This document shows positions 21,755 to 34,651 of a DNA stretch of 64,000 nucleotides, one piece after another. The first letter of the stretch is position 1, and the number at the start of each line of letters is the position of its first letter. A program made the translations under genes and the position numbers. The DNA is from Lonicera japonica (lineage: Eukaryota > Streptophyta > Magnoliopsida > Dipsacales > Caprifoliaceae), in the NCBI GenBank assembly GCA_021464415.1, contig JAKCWG010000578.1, positions 124,001-188,000 on the forward strand. Reading direction: 5' to 3'. The notes beneath the pieces are model-generated. The model was not told where the DNA came from and searched no databases. It saw nothing but the letters and a program-made list of their open reading frames with translations.

Positions 21755-24700
21755 AAACAGTCTTCCAAAACAAAGTTTCTCCAATAGTTTCTTATTCATA
21801 TATTAGGCGTAACTCGTGCCTACAGTATTTTGACTTAATTGAGTAATCCAATTTTTGGGATATATAGTGTATAAGACATAAGTAAGAAAGTTTGAGAAAG
21901 AAGTAATGAAAGTGAGAAAATAAATTTATATTTACCTATAATAGATAAAGAATAAGGGTTAATTTGATATTTGAACAAAATACCAAATATTTATGATTCA
22001 AATTAGAGTATTCAATTTGATTCCTATAAAGTTTTATCCTTTATACATTTTTTTATTGTATTTCATTACATAGATATACACACACAAACATTATAGATAT
22101 ATATATACAATTTCTATATAAAAAAGAGTATAATTATGCACCCCACATTTTAGCAACATATTATATCCTGATTGTCTCTACTCTTGATTAGCGGCGAAAT
22201 TGGTTCAGCCCAATGCAAAAAACAAATTTATCCACTATATTAAGAATATGAGACCTATTGAATGTGACCATTGTAGAATTGTAGTTCAAATCTTAGGGGT
22301 GAAAGTACATCTACAATCTATCTATATACATAATATGTAATGGATATTATTAGCATTAAATAAAACGATAAAATGATGCCGGTTGTAATCGGAAAAAATA
22401 AAGTAAAAGAATATCATGATTTAATTTTTAATTGAGTGGATCACTGGATGATATCACTAGCATGGCTCTGAGAAAGTTACCGTACCAAAACCCATCTATT
22501 CAGTACCATAATGAAATTTCGGTACATCAAAATTTAGTACTATTATCGTACCAAAATTTCGTTATAACAAAAACTAGGTTGGTATGTTATGGTAATGGTA
22601 CATTACCAAAAAAATTATCCATTTTTTTTTTCAATAAGATGATGACACTTTAATAGTAATTAGTGACCAACTATTATGGCTCAAGCCAATTCTATGGGGC
22701 AGTTCAATCGGGTCGAAAATTAAAGCCATAAAACTATTATTGGCCTTAAGAGAAGGGGTTGAGTTAGTTTGGTGCATATTGGTAATTGGTATTACACATT
22801 GCTAGTTAGTATTTACCCTTACGTACTTTACGAACATGGTAATTAAAAAAAATAATTATATATAATTATTTCGGTATGGTATGTTATGTTATACCACTTA
22901 TAATGAAAGTTATTATCAATATCGTACCATACACTACCGGTACAGTACAATTACCAAAATAGCATAAAACAAGTCATTATTTACGAAAATTGTAGAAATC
23001 TGACTTATCCTTCCTCTTTTGTGCTTTTTGTTGTTTTGCTCAAGAACCCATTTAAACCACCCCCCGACCCCGTCCTTCTTTCTTTTCCCTCTTCTCCTAA
23101 AATATGATGTTATTATAAACTTATAAAGTAGACAAATAAATTAGGTTCCCGAATTATACAAATGGGTCCAAAAAAATTATAAATTTATGATGGGTCAAAT
23201 TTTTTTTTTGTTTTTTTTTTACTAGAGCCCATTTTATCTAATTTATTTTGACCCCATCTCTAATTTTCCTAATTTATTTATCTAAACTAATTATAAATGG
23301 AGCCATTTGTCTAATAAATTAAAAACGACTATTTTGTCTAACCTAGTATGGACAAAATGGCTCCAATTTAGGTTACAAAGAAATTGTAATTAGACAAATA
23401 AAATTTAAAAAAATTAATACATGAGCCATTTTTTAATAGGGACAAAATGGCACCAGTTTAACCTAATTTATAATTTGTAGCCAAATAAATTGTTTTTACA
23501 ATACAGAAACCAATTTTGACACTTTCTCTAATTTTTTTGACCCGTTTCATAAATTAGGCAAATTACTTTTTTGACCCCCCCCCCCCCCCTTCTTTTTTCC
23601 CTCCTCTAAAAAAAGGCTCCCATAAACCCAATTTACAAAACATAAAGTAACGCTTGTTTGTTTTGTTAATGTGTGTTTTCCTTTTTACTTTCTCTTCGAG
23701 TCATTTGACAAATAAATTGAGTGAGTTAAATTGTAAATCAATAGATTAAAAAATAAATTAAACTGTAAATTAATAGATTAAAAAATAAATTATTTATTCA
23801 ACAATTTCTCTCTATTATATTAGCTCTTTTGACGTTCTTCCTAAAAATGCGTTATTGAGTTGGTACGTGTTTTTGAAGCATATATACTTTGATTAAAATC
23901 TTACTTTTGTATGCTTTTAATTATGTGTTTTTAAAGCATATATGCTTTGATTAAAGCCCTATTTTTGTATAATATTTTTTTTGAAGCATATATGTTTCGA
24001 TTAAAAATCTATTTTGTACGCTTTTAGTTGTTTTTTTTCAATCCTATTTTTGTAATTGTTTTTACTTTCTTGCAAGTGATTAATGAGATTAGATTCAATT
24101 AATTATCTGTGTTTAATTATGGATTGGTTTTTCCCTTCAATAATATATGTTCAATTAGGGGAGCTTCTTTTTTTTTCCTCTAATATTTTGTCCAATTGGG
24201 TACCAATTTTGTACCATGCACACAAATGAATATATAAATATTTACATATATACCACTTTTACTATGTGCAAATAACACTAATACAAAAAAAATAAAAAAA
24301 TATGAACCGATCGTTCCTTAAATAAAATAAATTAATAAAGACTAACAGAATAAGCGCGAATAAGACAAAATTGTCATGCTACTGTTTTAGTGCTATTTTG
24401 ATAATTAACTAGCGAAAGTAAAATTTTCTAATAATTAATTAAACGATATTTTTTCTGTCCTGCCAGTAATTCTCTCTACTAAAAATACGAACCGGTGAAT
24501 TTAAGTGGACCACTAAATTCAAACCGATCACTTTGTCCGAACTAGGACCACATTATCATGTTGCTGTCACGAATTTCAATCAAATTATATTTATTTAAGG
24601 TAATTAAGGAACAAATTGAAGTGAGATTCCGCGGGGTGGGTTGCGCCTAGTCACGTTGAGGAAGACTGCTGGTCTATGAGATCTTTCATTTTTATCTTAA

Positions 24701-26178
24701 GCTTCGTCGTATTCTTTATAATTTATATGTTTAGTTGCTATCATTTTGATATTTCTAAATTTATTTATAAAAGTTCTGTAATAATTCTTGACCAAATTGG
24801 TATATAAACAAAAAGAAACGGATAGTTGTAGTCTATAAATCTCTTAATTTGACTATGATAAAATAAATCCACAAAGTCAGGTACAAATGTTGTATAACAC
24901 TTTCAAATAATCAATGAGAAACAAATTCATATAAAATACATCTTTAAAGGCAATTTTTTGTTTAATTTTTTAAAACAATTTATATCCATCGTGGAACTTT
25001 TTTTTTTTTTTAAGATATACATGAGTATATTAATTTTTCAATTAATTTTAAAAAAATAAAATACCCAAAAATCGAATAAAACCGAATCAAAATAGAACAA
25101 AAAGTTTGGGTTGGGTTTGGGTTTTGAAGATTTCAAAATCGAAACCGAACAAAAGAGAAACCGAACTTTTAAATTAGGTTTGGGTTTTTTAATTCCCATC
25201 CGGACCAAAACCAAAAAACACCCCTAGTAATAATGAGGGGAGTCTAGAGCCTGTGGTAGGTAACCCAGAAATCTAGACTCGGCCAGCATATTGGTATTTG
25301 TATAATGAGACGTGGTATTATGACTATCTTATGGGTCACGATGATTGCAATATATGTTGGGACTATCTCTATCTCAACTAAAATTGATGTCTTGAATTCT
25401 TGACATCGTCTGAAAAAATATTGGATTACTTATACGGTTGGAATCACTCATCATCTCGACAGTGGGGGTTCAGACTATCTCTCTAAAATATGGGTTGATC
25501 CGACTATCGTAGTCCATGTGATATTGCAATTGCATTGCATGCATTGTATGAAAACTCTTGCATTTTTGTTTATGTAGTAGCATCTATGATAAATGATAAT
25601 ATTTAAACTAAAAATTTGAAGGAATCGTCAAAAAGTTTAAGGTCATTATCGCAAATGAATTATTTTAAAGATTGTTTTAATTAGTTTTTATGATATTATG
25701 TCTAAATCTCTCCACTATTTGGCATTTAGCTCACTCGAGTTTCTTTCGTGATAAAACCATTTCAAGTATCAGTGGTTTCGTGGAAGATTCGGTGTTGGGC
25801 TTGGGAACGTACAAAAAGACTTATGATACCGATGTGTTTATCTATTAAAAAGTTGTAAATATTATGGCTAACCACAGGTAACCTAATATATGTTGTGGTT
25901 AAGTTTGCGCTCATTTGTTATTGTGTAATCAAATTGCATAATATTCGAATTCATTAATTCGCGTCTATCAAGAAATGATGTAATGGTGTATATTTTATTT
26001 ATAGGAATCAACTCGTTATAGCGAAGTCTATGACATGTTATTTAACGCATTGGATTTTACTTTTGAGGTTTATCCAAGCTAATTAAGGCAAGGGTATTAC
26101 ATGTACTACTATACTGTGATGTTTATATGTATTTACCTTTTGTACAACCTATTATATAAAGGCTTTTATATCTTCCAC
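21755..26178. other. Long AT-rich region without genes
   Basis: At 22440-22990 GGTAC-rich words in both orientations suggest a decayed TIR element. At 23130-23560 GACAAAATGGCTCC-like words repeat. At 25030-25210 an AAACACCCCTAG end and CCGAAC words match the right end of hAT-like repeats such as 37059-37858. Poly-C tracts lie at 23574-23590. No coding region is supported. Confidence 0.4.
23868..24050. repeat. Tandem repeat, about 65-bp unit, three copies
   Basis: Each unit contains GAAGCATATATGCTTTGATT (or close variant) followed by ATTTTTGTATGCTTTTA-like sequence. Confidence 0.75.
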
Positions 26179-26864
26179 TAGGCCTGACAATTTACAACAC
26201 GATATGAATTTAATGGGTCTGGGTGAATCCTTAACGAGTGCAGGTCATAATCGGGTTGACCCATTAAACCCGTTTATTAAACGAGTCGATTTCATGTAAA
26301 TTCGCGAGACTCGAATAAACCCGTTTAACGCAGTAAGAATACGAATCGATTTCGGGTCATGTAAACCCGTCAGTAACCCGTGTAACCTATTTATGATAAA
26401 CAAATATTTGCTTAAGGCTTTAAAATTTTTTAAAATTTTCTATTAAATACTTTGCCTTCCATCGTGGCCTTTCCTTTTCACCACACTGATTAACCCCCCC
26501 CCCCCCCCCTTCCCAAATTTCCACTTTCCAAATTCTCAAATTCCAACATAATTATAATATACAATGGTTTTTAGTTAATATTGTTGCATATATACAAATT
26601 ATTGAGTGTGTATATTTTAGTGGTTAATTACTTAATTGAATTATTAGCAGGTCAGTAATGTTATTCGTATATGACACGAATCGAACTGTTTATCTTAAAC
26701 AGGTTAAAACGAATCGAGTCGTGTAATTCGTTAATTAAACAGGCCGTGTATGAATTTGAATTTTTCAACCGTTTATTAAACGGACCATGTACGGGTGGAG
26801 GCACACTCGACACGATTTCAATCCGACACAAAACCAAGCCGTACACGACCTATTGCAAGGCCTA
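26179..26864. mobile_element. Non-autonomous hAT-like transposon
   Basis: The ends are TAGGCCTGACAAT and ATTGCAAGGCCTA, inverted repeats with one or two mismatches. TCTTCCAC lies exactly on both sides (26171-26178 and 26865-26872), the 8-bp TSD expected for hAT elements. The 686-bp interior contains AACCCGTTTATTAAACG-like words in both orientations near both ends, and no transposase. Confidence 0.9.
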
Positions 26865-26872
26865 TCTTCCAC

Positions 26873-27342
26873 TTTAGATCATCAGAAAAATCATGACATT
26901 AACCCTACTAAAGTAATCAAGGCACCCTTGAAAGAGAGAATAAAATTTAGTGACGGTGGAATAGGTATCTTTTTAGGCCGAATCACGTTACTTTTTAGCA
27001 TTGTGGTTTGTTTGCTTCTACTCTTTGCACAAACGAATCTTAGTCAGATTCAAACAATCTAGACAGATTCGAGTATAGGCAAATAATCCGCAATATAACA
27101 TATACCATTTGGAAAGGTTGTCTTATTTTTTATTTTACCTAATAGAATTAATAAGACCACCTTTTAATAATTAAAAAATGTTAACTTTAATCATAGAGTG
27201 AGTAGATTTGATTATTAGTAAAAAGATTGCTAAAATTTGATTATGCCGAATAAGTTTATCTAGTCAAACATTGTTAATCTTGGTAATATAATTTCTATTT
27301 TGATCCTACTCATTAAAATTTATTATTCTTTTTCCCCGTGTG
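26873..27342. other. No recognised gene
   Basis: A 91-codon open frame at 26787-27062 starts inside the transposon and has no recognisable domain. I regard it as chance. Confidence 0.35.
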
Positions 27343-28255
27343 TAGGCCTGTCAATCGGGCTACAAGAGTTTGGGCTTGGTGTTGCTCAAACTTGACCCAC
27401 AATTAAATCGAGCATGTTCAAGCTCAAGCTTGGCCCATTTTAAAATTCACTTTATATGTTCAAACTCAATTCATATTTTATTGCGGGCTTTGGGTCCAAA
27501 TCGGGGCGGCTTATACAAGAGAAATAAATAATCCTAAAAGACTATATACATTGATTCACAATGATAATATTATCAAAAATAAATATAATGTTAACATTTC
27601 AGGCTTTTCAACATTTAAGAAAATAAGAAGAAAATCACAAACTATGTAACTAATATGTATCTAACTATCCCAAAAACCAGTGTATTTTAAAAAGTTCAAA
27701 GCAATCCTGAGTAATATGTAAATTGGGACAATACCATTGCTTAAAAAACATCCCATAAAAAGTTAATAAACTAGTAAAACACTTCTTAATCAAATCACAA
27801 AATTATCCATTCTTAGAACAAGAGTAAGCAAAAATACAACTCTAATTCTCATGATGCCATATGGACAAGCAAAGATATAAAAAAACTCTACGATTCCTGC
27901 ACCATTCCCAAAAGATTAATGTTGCAATATAAATTTTAAAAAATTATCAATCTATTCATCTAGAAATTTACGGTGTATAGAATTTACCTAGACTTGAAAC
28001 TATAGAAAATCTTCCATTGACGAACTAAAAAAAGTGGGTTTATTAAATAAAAAAATTATAGTAACCTTAATACATATAAGCGGGTCGGGCCTAGTTCAGG
28101 ATGAGCGGTTGAAGTTCAAACTCGGCTCAAAAATTAATTTAGGCTTGAAATTTTGTTCACGTTCAGCCCAAACTCAAATTTCATTAAAACTCAATCTTTA
28201 ATTAGCGGGCCAAATGGATGGATATCGGGCTTGCTCAACCCAATTAATAGACCTA
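27343..28255. mobile_element. hAT-like TIR element, TSD not resolved
   Basis: The left end TAGGCCTGTCAATCGGGC and the right end, reverse-complemented, TAGGTCTATTAATTGGG resemble each other and the ends of the element at 26179-26864. GGGCTTG and GCCCAAACTC words lie in opposite orientation near the two ends. The flanking eight bases do not match. Confidence 0.55.
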
Positions 28256-28430
28256 CCCACAAGGTGTCCCTACACTATGGATGCGGGATTAAACTCGACT
28301 TACAAATCTGAGTCTAGCGCTAGCCACAACAATTTTTTTTTTCCTATTGGGATTCGAACTCGAAATATCTCTAAACCATTCGCCTCAACAAGTACTTAGT
28401 GATGGGCAAGCCACCAGACCACCTATTGTA
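28256..28430 (-). repeat. Degenerate SINE on the minus strand
   Basis: On the minus strand a tRNA-like head has GGTGGTCTGGTGGCTTGCCC and a good box B, GAGTTCGAATCCC, followed by an A-rich gap and a body containing ACTCAGATTTGTAAGTCGAG and TAGTGTAGGGACACC. The layout is SINE-like. It abuts the hAT-like element on its left. Confidence 0.55.
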
Positions 28431-28675
28431 ATTAATTTATGAAAAAAAAGAACAAGGAAATTGAAAATCTTCATATTCTAAATTTACAAATTTTAAAATA
28501 TTATATTTATCGATTCACATTTAGTGACGAATTCAATATTTTAAATTTAGGGAGACCAAAACACAAGTACAATTTTATTTTATTTTCTGACACAAAAGTA
28601 ACTAAAATAAAAATAAATTAACCAAAAAGCCCGCAATTTTTGCATGATTTTTTTTCCATATTTTTATTCTGTTAA

Positions 28676-29209
28676 GGCCGCGTTTGACGTGTAGGATAAG
28701 AAAGTGAGATAAGACAAAGTTATCATATCCCATGTTTAGTGTTCGTTGGAATTGGATATCGGGGCAGATTATTTATTCTATTAAAGCTTTTTATTCCACT
28801 GAGAGAGAGATTAATGAATCTCATTTAAGAAATAGGATTTTTTTTATTTTGTCTATATAAAATTAAATAATTTTATCGGATTCTTTAATCCGACGCACCA
28901 AACTTCCATGGAAATTAGTTCCCCTATCTTTCCCATGGAGGTGGGAAAGTAAATTTCCTGTCAAATTTCCTTTCTTGTGTTTGGTAAACCATGGAAAGTA
29001 TTTAGGTAAGAGTATTATTGTCTAAAATTTGTATAATAAATGCTTGAAAATCACATGGGAAAATCAATCCCATGTGTTTTGGGAGGAATGGTTTTACCCC
29101 TTACTTTCCCTTCTCTCGGGAAAGTGTTTCTAGAATTTGTGCTTACCAAACAAAGAAAATGAACGACTTTCCTTTCCCGAGTACTAAAATCCGTGAACCA
29201 AACGAAGCT
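28676..29209. mobile_element. Probable Tourist-like non-autonomous TIR element
   Basis: The left end AGGCCGCGTTTGACG and the right end, reverse-complemented, GCTTCGTTTGGTTCACGG are weakly similar, and TTA lies on both sides, the usual Harbinger/Tourist TSD. The interior holds two parts: one rich in GGATAAGA/CGGATTCTT words, the other in GGAAAG/CTTTCC. It could be two adjacent MITEs. Confidence 0.4.
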
Positions 29210-29412
29210 TAAATGTATAAGATTAAAATTTGGGGTTATAAAAAGCTTGGAGGGCCCGGGCCCTCCACCACCACTACCTCTCCCTCTATCCCCCAGTGTT
29301 CACACTTAAATCAGGGAAAAAAATGCCAAAAAGAGACCACCTTAAATTAATTTGAAGTTTCCATCTTTACGCGTCATTGGAAGAGAGAAATGGCCCGCAG
29401 ACACAAACTAAT

Positions 29413-29422
29413 TATATAAATA
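29413..29422 (+). promoter_or_regulatory. Possible TATA box
   Basis: TATATAAATA lies about 90 bases upstream of the ATG at 29511, a plausible core promoter position. AT-rich background makes it weak evidence on its own. Confidence 0.35.
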
Positions 29423-29510
29423 TATATTCCATTTTCGTATCAATTAATTACTATCGACACTACCCAAAAAAAAGAATTATCTTTCAGGGCGCTACAGAGC
29501 AAGAGAAAAG

Positions 29511-29981
29511 ATGCATTATACCATAGATTTGCGATTTTTGGTTCCACCAATTATAAACATCCTGTCCCAATTCTTACTTTCATCTCAATCAGAATCAGAA
29601 TCAAGATATTCAATTCTTATTATAATCCTCTTCTTCCTTTTCCTTCTGATCTCAGTTCAAGTCCCACTCTCTCTATCCGTAACCACAAACCCGATCCGCT
29701 TGAAATTCGCGGAATTCCACTTATCCGTTCTCCTCGCCTTCACCTTGTTCGCCTCCTTCTTCTTTCCGCCCACACAATTTGGCTACATCTACGTAATTTG
29801 CTCTTGCTTCCTTTTCGCACGTTGTTCTAGCTCGCTTTTCCGCAGGCTCGAGGAACGATTGAGAAGAATTCCTACTTACTTCATCACCAGAGTAGAGCAG
29901 CCTGAAGTCACCGACCGCCAACAAGGAGCAAGTACTGATCAGGGAATTCAACTCAATGAAATAATCTATGGACATGCCTAG
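29511..29981 (+). CDS. Small intronless membrane protein, function unknown
   Basis: The frame encodes 156 residues from ATG to TAG, the longest uninterrupted frame in the window that is not part of a mobile element. I recognise no named family. The N-terminal two-thirds is very hydrophobic, with likely membrane spans near residues 9-25, 37-56, 68-87 and 90-104 (for example SILIIILFFLFLLISVQV). A basic segment follows (RRLEERLRRIP) and then a polar tail ending QLNEIIYGHA. The basic segment after the last span suggests a cytosolic tail by the positive-inside rule. Composition is less AT-biased than its surroundings, with C-rich codons, which supports real coding. A TATA-like box is near 29413. 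Whether it is expressed or is a fragment of a longer gene cannot be told from sequence alone. Confidence 0.55.
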   Translation: MHYTIDLRFLVPPIINILSQFLLSSQSESESRYSILIIILFFLFLLISVQVPLSLSVTTNPIRLKFAEFHLSVLLAFTLFASFFFPPTQFGYIYVICSCFLFARCSSSLFRRLEERLRRIPTYFITRVEQPEVTDRQQGASTDQGIQLNEIIYGHA

Positions 29982-30015
29982 ATATTTATACATGTGTGTG
30001 TATATGTATATATAA

Positions 30016-30055
30016 TCTTGGCGAAGAAAATTTGTATATACATACTTCGCCAAGA
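30016..30055. repeat. Perfect 11-bp stem hairpin downstream of the small ORF
   Basis: TCTTGGCGAAG (30016-30026) and CTTCGCCAAGA (30045-30055) are exact reverse complements around an 18-base AT-rich loop, 35 bases after the stop codon at 29979-29981. In a transcript it would sit in the 3' untranslated region. Confidence 0.8.
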
Positions 30056-30180
30056 CATTAATTGGTATATGTTTTCGGCCATGACAAGTCGGAACACACT
30101 AGACACGCCCCATGTATATAACATGTGTCTGTATATACATAAAAGCATCCGTTTCGAAAGGTAAATATAAATAGATGAAT

Positions 30181-30380
30181 TATTTTATGATATTTAATAG
30201 AAATGATTTCTATGATAAATAAACTATCTCCTCAAAATTTGATCTAAAGAGTTAAATTAGAAATGCACGATGAAAATTTGATTTACCTGTGCAATTTTTT
30301 TATGATCAACTCACTTGAAATATTAAATTTTTCAAGAAATTTGAAGGAGTTAGTTTGCGGAGAAATCATTTCTGCCTAAT
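30181..30380. repeat. Foldback MITE, copy 3
   Basis: AATGATTTCTATGATAAATA at the left and the inverted GGAGAAATCATTTCTG at the right, with CTATCTCCTCAAAATTTGAT, match the family at 8085-8330 with more divergence. Confidence 0.5.
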
Positions 30381-30694
30381 TATGTAAATATTTCATCCAT
30401 TTACCTTAGAAATTAGTTGATATGCCCTTGTTGTCACCATCCTCTCTTTTAAAGGAGGAGTTGTATATATATGCTCATATTTGCATAGTGTGTTATTTGT
30501 GCATATGATTCTCAATGTATATATATATATATATAATCGTCCCATATCCTCTGTATAAATATCTACACTATATTGTAATTAAAGATAAGTTTAATTTTAT
30601 CTGTCTCAAACTTTATCATATTTTTTACTTTCAATTTTACATCGGGAATTGATTATTAGTCGCTTAGAGCCTTAACATTGTTTAGGCTACCCCT

Positions 30695-30877
30695 GCCTCT
30701 TGGCCCAGTGGTATAAGGCTGCCACTGGGACAACTTTGGGTCGACTTGGAGCTCCCAAGGTCGAACCCCGGCGTTGTCAAAATAATGCTTTGCCAGCGGC
30801 AGCCACGAACCGCGAGCGGGGATTAGTCGAGGTGCGCGAAAGCTGGCCCGGACACCCCGTGGGGAACCAAAAAAAAG
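30695..30877 (+). repeat. tRNA-derived SINE
   Basis: The head reads CTTGGCCCAGTGGTATAAGG (box A) and GGTCGAACCCCGG (box B). The body has GATTAGTCGAGGTGCGCG and GCTGGCCCGGACACC, a sequence block found in many plant SINEs, and the tail is an A-rich run. At 183 bases it is of ordinary SINE size and the GC-rich block stands out from the background. The open frame across it is not a gene. Confidence 0.85.
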
Positions 30878-33263
30878 CTGCGCACATTATTTATGCAAGT
30901 GCGAGATTTAGATATATTTAGCTCAGTGATCAAAAGTCCGGTTTCTTATTAATTTTACAATTGTCAAGAGTTTAAAAATATGCTACAGTTTCAAGTCACG
31001 ATCAGAAATAGATTCTGACTTTATATAACAACTAGAACTTAATTTATGCATACGCGGTCCGTCAAACTTTGATCAAAACACGTGCCCGTTTTCATATATG
31101 TTATAGTTAGCAAATTATATATACAAAAGTATTAGTGCGTTTTTTTTTAATCCTTCATAAAAAATTAGTTCAAAATCATTTACTTATTTCAAGTGAAAAA
31201 ATATTAATTGTTTGAGTTAATGGTAAAATATTTCTCTTCCCAACGTTGAGGTTAAGAGCCCAAGTGTCATAAGATACAGATTCGCGGCCTGAAAAATGAT
31301 AGTCTTAACAGTTTTGATTAGGACCGGTACTTTTGACTAAAAAATTGAAAATTGAATAAAAAAATAGACTGAACCAATAAAAAATGGTAATTGAAACTCA
31401 GTCACTAAATGTTTTACTGTACGATATCAATTTTAAAGTTCATAAGGTTACTGAATTGAACTGAACTAAACATTTAAAAAAAAAAATTAACTTTAAACAC
31501 AAACAACCTAGGCCTCACACTCGGTCAAAACAAAAAAAAGGTCACTCTCATTTTATTGTCTATCATCTCTCACTCAACCTCACATTTCAGATCTCCGTTC
31601 GAAAAAAAAGCCCTAATCGAACTTCTCTTCTTTCTAACGAGTATTCTTCATTCCTTCTTCATTGTTTTTATTTTTGTAATGATTATTGTTGTAATTAACT
31701 GATTATTGTTAATGAAAGTATGAAACTCCCCACAAAAACCCTTTTCTGAAGGTACTTGTATATTATACGTATTATTGTTGTTTTATATGTATTGATTTGA
31801 GATTGTTGTTTGTTGAGGATGTATAGGATTAATGTTGATATATATGTTGATGTTTATTGGTAATTTCGGTTTTACCGAAACACAAACTTATTCCGAACCA
31901 AATTTTCAATAACCAAATAAACTCGATTCGGTTTAGCATTACCGAAATTTTCAATTCGGTTAATAGGGGTTCGGTTAGGTAACCGAACCTAATCTAATCC
32001 TAGTTTTATTAATCGGGTATTTATACGCATTGAATTAATGAGTTGTACGTTTTAAAAATGTACAACTTGCTAATGCAACCGTTCTAAATTTTTAGTAAAT
32101 TAATGAAACTATTAAGTGTAGCATTGCTCTTCACCACCCATATATTCCCACTCAACCGTTCGCACGCAAATATGTTAAATAAGCATTTTACTTTCTAATT
32201 TTCTAACTAATTGTTTAAATATAATTTGGAGGCGATTGACTGAAATTCATTTCGACGCGGACATGATAATACAGTTTCTAGATTGTGTAAAGCCGTCGGT
32301 CTAAATTTAATAGTTTAATTAAATTCGGAAGCTCATATTTGTATTAATTATATTTTAGAAATATAATGGGTTGTACCAAAATATATATATATTCAAAATT
32401 TTAAGTGTAGATCAATTAATATTGACCGAATTTTGTTGTGACAATTTTTTGTAACTAAAAATATCTTCTTAATATTTTAATAATAACAAATTGTCACTAA
32501 AAATCTCGTTCCGTACGAATTGCACCGATCCGTACTAAAAATACACTGACATACATATCTATAATGGGTAAAGGTGACGACATTTTCATTAAATTGTATG
32601 ACGAGGACATGATCCACTAATAAATTGAAAATAGATCACTCCCAGGGCAAATTGTTGTTCAAATGTACCAAAATGCCCTCCAATCTCGTATTCGTTTTTC
32701 TCATTCTAAATTTCTCTCTCCCCACAACTAAACTTCTTTTCATCTTCATCTTTTTCTCTCAAATTTCTCTCTAAAATTAAATTATACACACAAATAATTA
32801 CGAATCTCTCTCTCTCTTTCTACAGCTAGAACGAACATCTCATAACACTAATCTCTAGCTAGCTCTAAACATTACCATACACCGCTATGGCAATAGAGCT
32901 TTGCGTATGGTAATATTAGATTTGTCTTTTCATGTGGAATAATATGTGTTTAGGTAATGCAAACGCGGCAATTTTTTTAACCATTAATTTTTAATGAAAT
33001 CAAAATTTTAAAATACATTCATTTAGATGGTGACAACAAATACAACACTATCCACCAACAAATTTCATTACAATAAAGCCTTCCGGTTCATAAAAAAAAT
33101 AAGGGTAATTGTTTTACAATTAAACAAAGATAGATGATTTAAGCGATGTGGCATCAGCTCCTTTCCAATACACATTTAGTCAATATTCGTCTGGTTTAAC
33201 GCAATGCATGCAAGCTAACCCAGTTTATTTAAACCAAAGCTAAAAATTAAATTCCTTTAATAG
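30878..33263. other. No gene; decayed TIR repeats
   Basis: At 31310-32010 there are GGTTCGGTTAGGTAACCGAA and TTCGGTTTTACCGAAA words in both orientations, typical of decayed plant hAT-like repeats. 32700-32830 is CT-rich (TTCTCTCTCCCC). No coding region is supported. Confidence 0.4.
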
Positions 33264-33442
33264 TGTTAAAATATACAAGAGAAATTCATGTATATTGAAT
33301 TTGAATTAATTAAATATACAAGAGAGGCTCTATATTTATAAGGATATAACTAGGGTTAAGGTTACAAAAGAGATAAGGATTAAAACAAATAAGGAAAAGA
33401 TAAATACAAAAGATGAAAGGAAACAAGATAATTATGTTAACA
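33264..33442 (-). repeat. 3' LTR of the old copia element, with polypurine tract
   Basis: The minus strand begins TGTTAACATAATTATC at 33442 and ends at 33264. The polypurine tract GAGGGGGGA lies at 33443-33451. At 179 bp it is short. A related 205-bp copy is at 55849-56053. Confidence 0.8.
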
Positions 33443-33449
33443 TCCCCCC

Positions 33450-34651
33450 TCTAATTGAAGGTGACAAATGTGAAACTAGATTGACTTTGGAAACAAGTGT
33501 TTGAAATTGGCCAGGCGGGTGGACTCTTGTGAAAGTGTCAGTGGTTTGATCTTCTGACAAAACAAGTAAAATATAAACGGTGCTGCGGGTGACATGTTGA
33601 TGAACAAAGTGGCGGTCGATTTCGATATGATTGGTGTATTCATGAAAGACATCATTACAAGCGATTTAAATGGCACTTCAATTGTCATGGTAAAGATAAG
33701 TTGGGAGACTTTGAGGAACACCCATTTCCTCAAGAAGCCATCTAAGCTATACAAGTTTCTGTGTGGTATCCGTAAGAGCACGATATTCTATTTCGGTATT
33801 AGATCTGGAGACAAAAAACTATTTTTTACTACACTATGAAATCAATGAGTTCTTTAAAAAGAAGCAATAACCAGTTATGGATCTTTGTTTAGTGGGATCA
33901 CCTGCCTAGTCAGCATCAAAATATGCCCGCAAAATAAGTGAAAAAGTGGACGAGAAACGAAGACTATGAAACACTGTACCCTTGAGATAGCAAAGAATTT
34001 GAAAAATAGTAGCATAATGTGTAGAACGGGGAACGAACATAAACTGATTGACAAAATGCACTGCATATGCAATATCTCGATCGGTGACAAAGAGATAGAC
34101 AAGACTAGCAACCAATTGCCTATATAATGTAGCATCACTGAGAGGAGTGCCATCTAGAGGAGAGGGCTTAAAATTAGTTTTAAGTGGAGTTGGCGCAGTC
34201 TTGCAATCGGTGAGTCTTGCTCAAGCAAGAACGTCAGAGGTATATTTTGTTTGAAATAGATAATAGCCAGCAAACTCTACGAGAATCTCAAGACCCAATA
34301 AATAGTTGAGACGACCAATATCTTTCATTTCGAAACATTGATTGGGATACTGTTTAAGAGCAGATATACATCAATATCACTGCCAGTAATAATCATTCCA
34401 TTTACGTAGAGTATTAGAAGTGTGGGACCACAATCTGTTTTTCGGATGAAGATACCAGGATCAGAAGCACTAGAATCAAGACCAAAAGTCACAATATTAG
34501 AGCTAAGTTTTGTAAACCACGCATGTGAGCCTTTTTAAGCTCGTATAAAGCATGGCGAAGTTTGCAGACTTAAGATAGAGGATTATAATACCCAAGAGGA
34601 GCTTTCATATAGACTTCTTATGTTAGATCACCATAGAGAAATGAATTATAT
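33450..34651 (-). pseudogene. Copia RNase H and RT C-terminal remnant
   Basis: In several minus-strand frames one can read YLKGTVFHS and a Y/FDADWAG-like start of RNase H, then IEIDRHFVHQH-like sequence near the end, which are copia landmarks. The frame is interrupted by stops and frameshifts. The RT part ends at about 34651, where an LTR-like insertion begins. Confidence 0.75.

Noticed and set aside
26497..26510. Poly-C tracts (also near 23574, 38041 and 55205)
   Set aside because: Homopolymers only; possibly sequence-quality hot spots, no feature assigned.
30700..30921. 73-codon open frame
   Set aside because: It is read-through of the SINE at 30695-30877.
33594..33839. 81-codon plus-strand open frame
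   Set aside because: It is antisense to the copia RNase H remnant.
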